Positions 20,509 through 22,045 of a stretch of DNA of 22,045 nt are shown piece after piece. The stretch lies in the NCBI GenBank assembly GCA_037147235.1, contig JBAWVO010000086.1, positions 1 to 22,045 on the forward strand. The letters are read 5' to 3'. Under the pieces are notes generated by a model that did not search any database, had not been told where the DNA came from, and saw nothing but the letters and a program-made list of their open reading frames with translations. Position 1 is the first letter of the stretch. Each line of letters starts with the position of its first letter. Both the position numbers and the translations under genes were made by a program. This stretch comes from JANXQG01 sp037147235. Lineage in GTDB: Bacteria; Planctomycetota; Planctomycetia; Pirellulales; Thermoguttaceae.

Positions 20509-21975
20509 CTACTGCTCCAGACTATGTTCTCGTTCCTTTTCCGCGGTGCGGGCCACTGCCTTGAGCATGCCCGCGAAGATCAGGCGGTGGAAGGGATAGA
20601 GGACATACCAGTATACTAGGCCAAACAGGCCAACGGGGTCGAAGATGGCCGTCTGCCGGATGGTAGAATGGTCCTGCACCACGGTAACCTCAAATTCCAG
20701 CCAGGCACGACCGGGCAGTTTCATTTCGGCACTGAGCCGCAGCAGGTGATTGGGCTCGAACGCCTCGACTCGCCAGAAGTCCACCACGTCCCCCACGCGG
20801 AGATCGACCCCATCGCGCCGGCCGCGACGCAGCCCCACTCCTCCGACTGCGAGGTCAAGCCACCCGCGGAGCCTCCAGAGCCAATTTCCACAGTACCAAC
20901 CTGTCCCGCCACCAATGCGTTGGATCGGAGCAAAGGCGGCGTTTGCTGGGACTGCAAGCGTCACCGTCCGTGAATCTATAATCCGCGATCCAAACCGCAC
21001 GCCTCCCCATCGTAGTTTCGCTCCGCTGGAAGACAAGGCATCGGACCAGCGGGTTTCCGCGAAAGTGCGGTCTTCATTCGACAGGGCCCGCGCCAACGCG
21101 TCACGGAGTCCCCGCGGGCGAATCGAGAAGATCTCCGAAGCCAACGGATCCTCGACGACCGTGGGGTTGCGCAGACCTTCGATCAGTTTTCGACCGACGC
21201 GGGCATACACCGGCGTAACCAGCCCCAACCAAAGGCTGGACAGACGAGGCGTGAGCACCGGAACTGGTATCATCAGACGGCGGAGGCCGCGCTGGCGGGC
21301 ATACTCTCGCATGATGTCGCCATAAGAGACTCTGTCCGGGCCGCCGATCTCGAAGATGCGGCTCTTCTCCTCCTCCAGATCCAATGCAGCAAGCAGGTAG
21401 TCGAGTACGTCTTCGATGGCGATGGGCTGCGCGGGGGTGGCAACCCATTTTGGACAGACCATCATGGGAAGCCGTTCCACCAAGGCTCGGATCAAGTCGA
21501 ACGAGAGGCTGCCGGAGCCGATGATGATTGAAGCGCGGAACTCGATCACTTGGATTCCCGACGCACGCAGCACCTCACCCGTCTCTTGCCGGCTGCGTAA
21601 GTGCTCGGAAAGGGAGTGCTTTGGGTTGCCGAGAGCACCCAGGTAGATGATTCTGCGGACCTCGGCTTGTTTGGCGGCCGCCGCGAAATTGGCCGCTGCC
21701 TGCCGATCGTCGCGCCCAAAATCCCGAGCGGTTCCCATCGAGTGTATCAAGTAATACGCGGTATCGACGCCCTTGAAGGCCAATGGCAGCGAATCAGGGG
21801 CAAGGACGTCACCGGCGACCAACTCGGTGGACTCGCCGACCCGTGGGTGGAGGTTCTCAGGGCGCCGAACCAGGCAGCGCAGTCGAACACCTCGCCGCTC
21901 AAGCAACGGCAGCAGACGGCCGCCGATATAGCCGGTCGCACCTGTGAGCAGGATAATAGAATTTTCGCGTGTCAC
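20509..21975 (-). CDS. Atypical SDR (NAD(P)-binding epimerase-like) with DUF2867 domain
   Basis: 488 residues. The N-terminal Rossmann domain starts with 'ILLTGATGYIGG' (TGATGYIG at 11-18) and continues to about 265. Position 111 reads 'YLGAL' and there is no catalytic YxxxK, which places it with atypical SDRs of the NAD(P)H-binding/NmrA-like kind rather than true epimerases. Residues 330-488 are a DUF2867-like domain ('GGGTGWYCGNWLWRLRGWLD', then 'GDVVDFWRVEAF', then the hydrophobic 'FGLVYWYVLYPFHRLIF' at 451-467). This SDR-DUF2867 fusion is common in bacteria; its reaction is unknown. The start is GTG with a weak GAAAGG about 10 nt upstream and a good promoter 31 bp away. The C-terminus converges on the permease gene, 119 bp apart. 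Confidence 0.9.
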   Translation of the reverse strand: MTRENSIILLTGATGYIGGRLLPLLERRGVRLRCLVRRPENLHPRVGESTELVAGDVLAPDSLPLAFKGVDTAYYLIHSMGTARDFGRDDRQAAANFAAAAKQAEVRRIIYLGALGNPKHSLSEHLRSRQETGEVLRASGIQVIEFRASIIIGSGSLSFDLIRALVERLPMMVCPKWVATPAQPIAIEDVLDYLLAALDLEEEKSRIFEIGGPDRVSYGDIMREYARQRGLRRLMIPVPVLTPRLSSLWLGLVTPVYARVGRKLIEGLRNPTVVEDPLASEIFSIRPRGLRDALARALSNEDRTFAETRWSDALSSSGAKLRWGGVRFGSRIIDSRTVTLAVPANAAFAPIQRIGGGTGWYCGNWLWRLRGWLDLAVGGVGLRRGRRDGVDLRVGDVVDFWRVEAFEPNHLLRLSAEMKLPGRAWLEFEVTVVQDHSTIRQTAIFDPVGLFGLVYWYVLYPFHRLIFAGMLKAVARTAEKEREHSLEQ

Positions 21976-22005
21976 GGCGGACTGGCCTTTCTGGGGTGCA
22001 ATCCC

Positions 22006-22034
22006 ATTTTGCAGTAGCGGAAGCTAGCTGTCAA
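22006..22034 (-). promoter_or_regulatory. Sigma-70-type promoter of the SDR/DUF2867 gene
   Basis: On the minus strand, a perfect TTGACA (22034-22029) is followed by a 17-nt spacer and CAAAAT (22011-22006, 4 of 6). Transcription would start near 21999, leaving a leader of about 24 nt before the GTG at 21975. This supports that start codon. Confidence 0.6.
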
Positions 22035-22045
22035 TAAGTACGGAT

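Noticed and set aside
19450..20619. 389-codon plus-strand frame over the permease gene
   Set aside because: Out-of-frame shadow: Arg/Gly/Ser-rich with no domains, while the other frame encodes ten regular TM helices. It also runs into the convergent gene.

Overview
The window looks like a chromosomal segment of a planctomycete, probably of the Pirellulales/Planctomycetales type. This is inferred from protein style, not from a marker gene. The clues are a very long WD40 protein with the helical linker seen in planctomycete WD40 kinases, a Tat-exported Gfo/Idh/MocA oxidoreductase with the 'CQKPLTHT' signature, a fused PilM-PilN protein followed by large proline-rich single-pass proteins, a basic Gly-rich extension on Rho, and frequent GTG/TTG starts. 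No phage, IS transposase, CRISPR array, rRNA or tRNA was seen.

Layout. (1) Positions 120-5550, minus strand: a three-gene operon for an envelope pilus/secretion assembly platform. It holds a PilM-PilN fusion, a PilO-like protein and a third single-pass protein. A TTGACA promoter and a structured leader precede it. (2) Positions 5874-6004: a palindromic repeat element flanked by 11-bp direct repeats, next to the non-ATG start of a GH38-like protein (6021-8897). (3) Positions 8994-9653: a small HEAT/TPR protein with its own promoter, convergent (6 bp between stops) with a secreted thioredoxin/YHS-like protein (9660-10628). (4) Positions 10629-12652: a gene-free region with a strong promoter, a palindrome and a roughly 460-nt leader, then rho and an intrinsic terminator. 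(5) Positions 12815-17413: a 1532-residue membrane protein with a charged His-rich head, one TM helix, a coiled coil, about 21 WD40 repeats and a proline-rich tail. (6) Positions 17452-20389: a VapBC-type toxin-antitoxin pair with a probably leaderless promoter, followed closely by a Tat-exported oxidoreductase and an EamA-type permease. The tight spacing suggests one transcription unit. (7) Positions 20509-21975, minus strand: an atypical SDR/DUF2867 protein with its own TTGACA promoter at the right edge.

The window mixes housekeeping (rho), envelope machinery and accessory items. The least ordinary items are the PilM-PilN fusion operon, the kinase-less relative of WD40 kinases with three putative seven-bladed propellers, the GH38-like protein whose nucleophile motif appears lost, the palindromic element, and the rho leader. 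All domain calls were made by eye from translated sequence; no database search was run.
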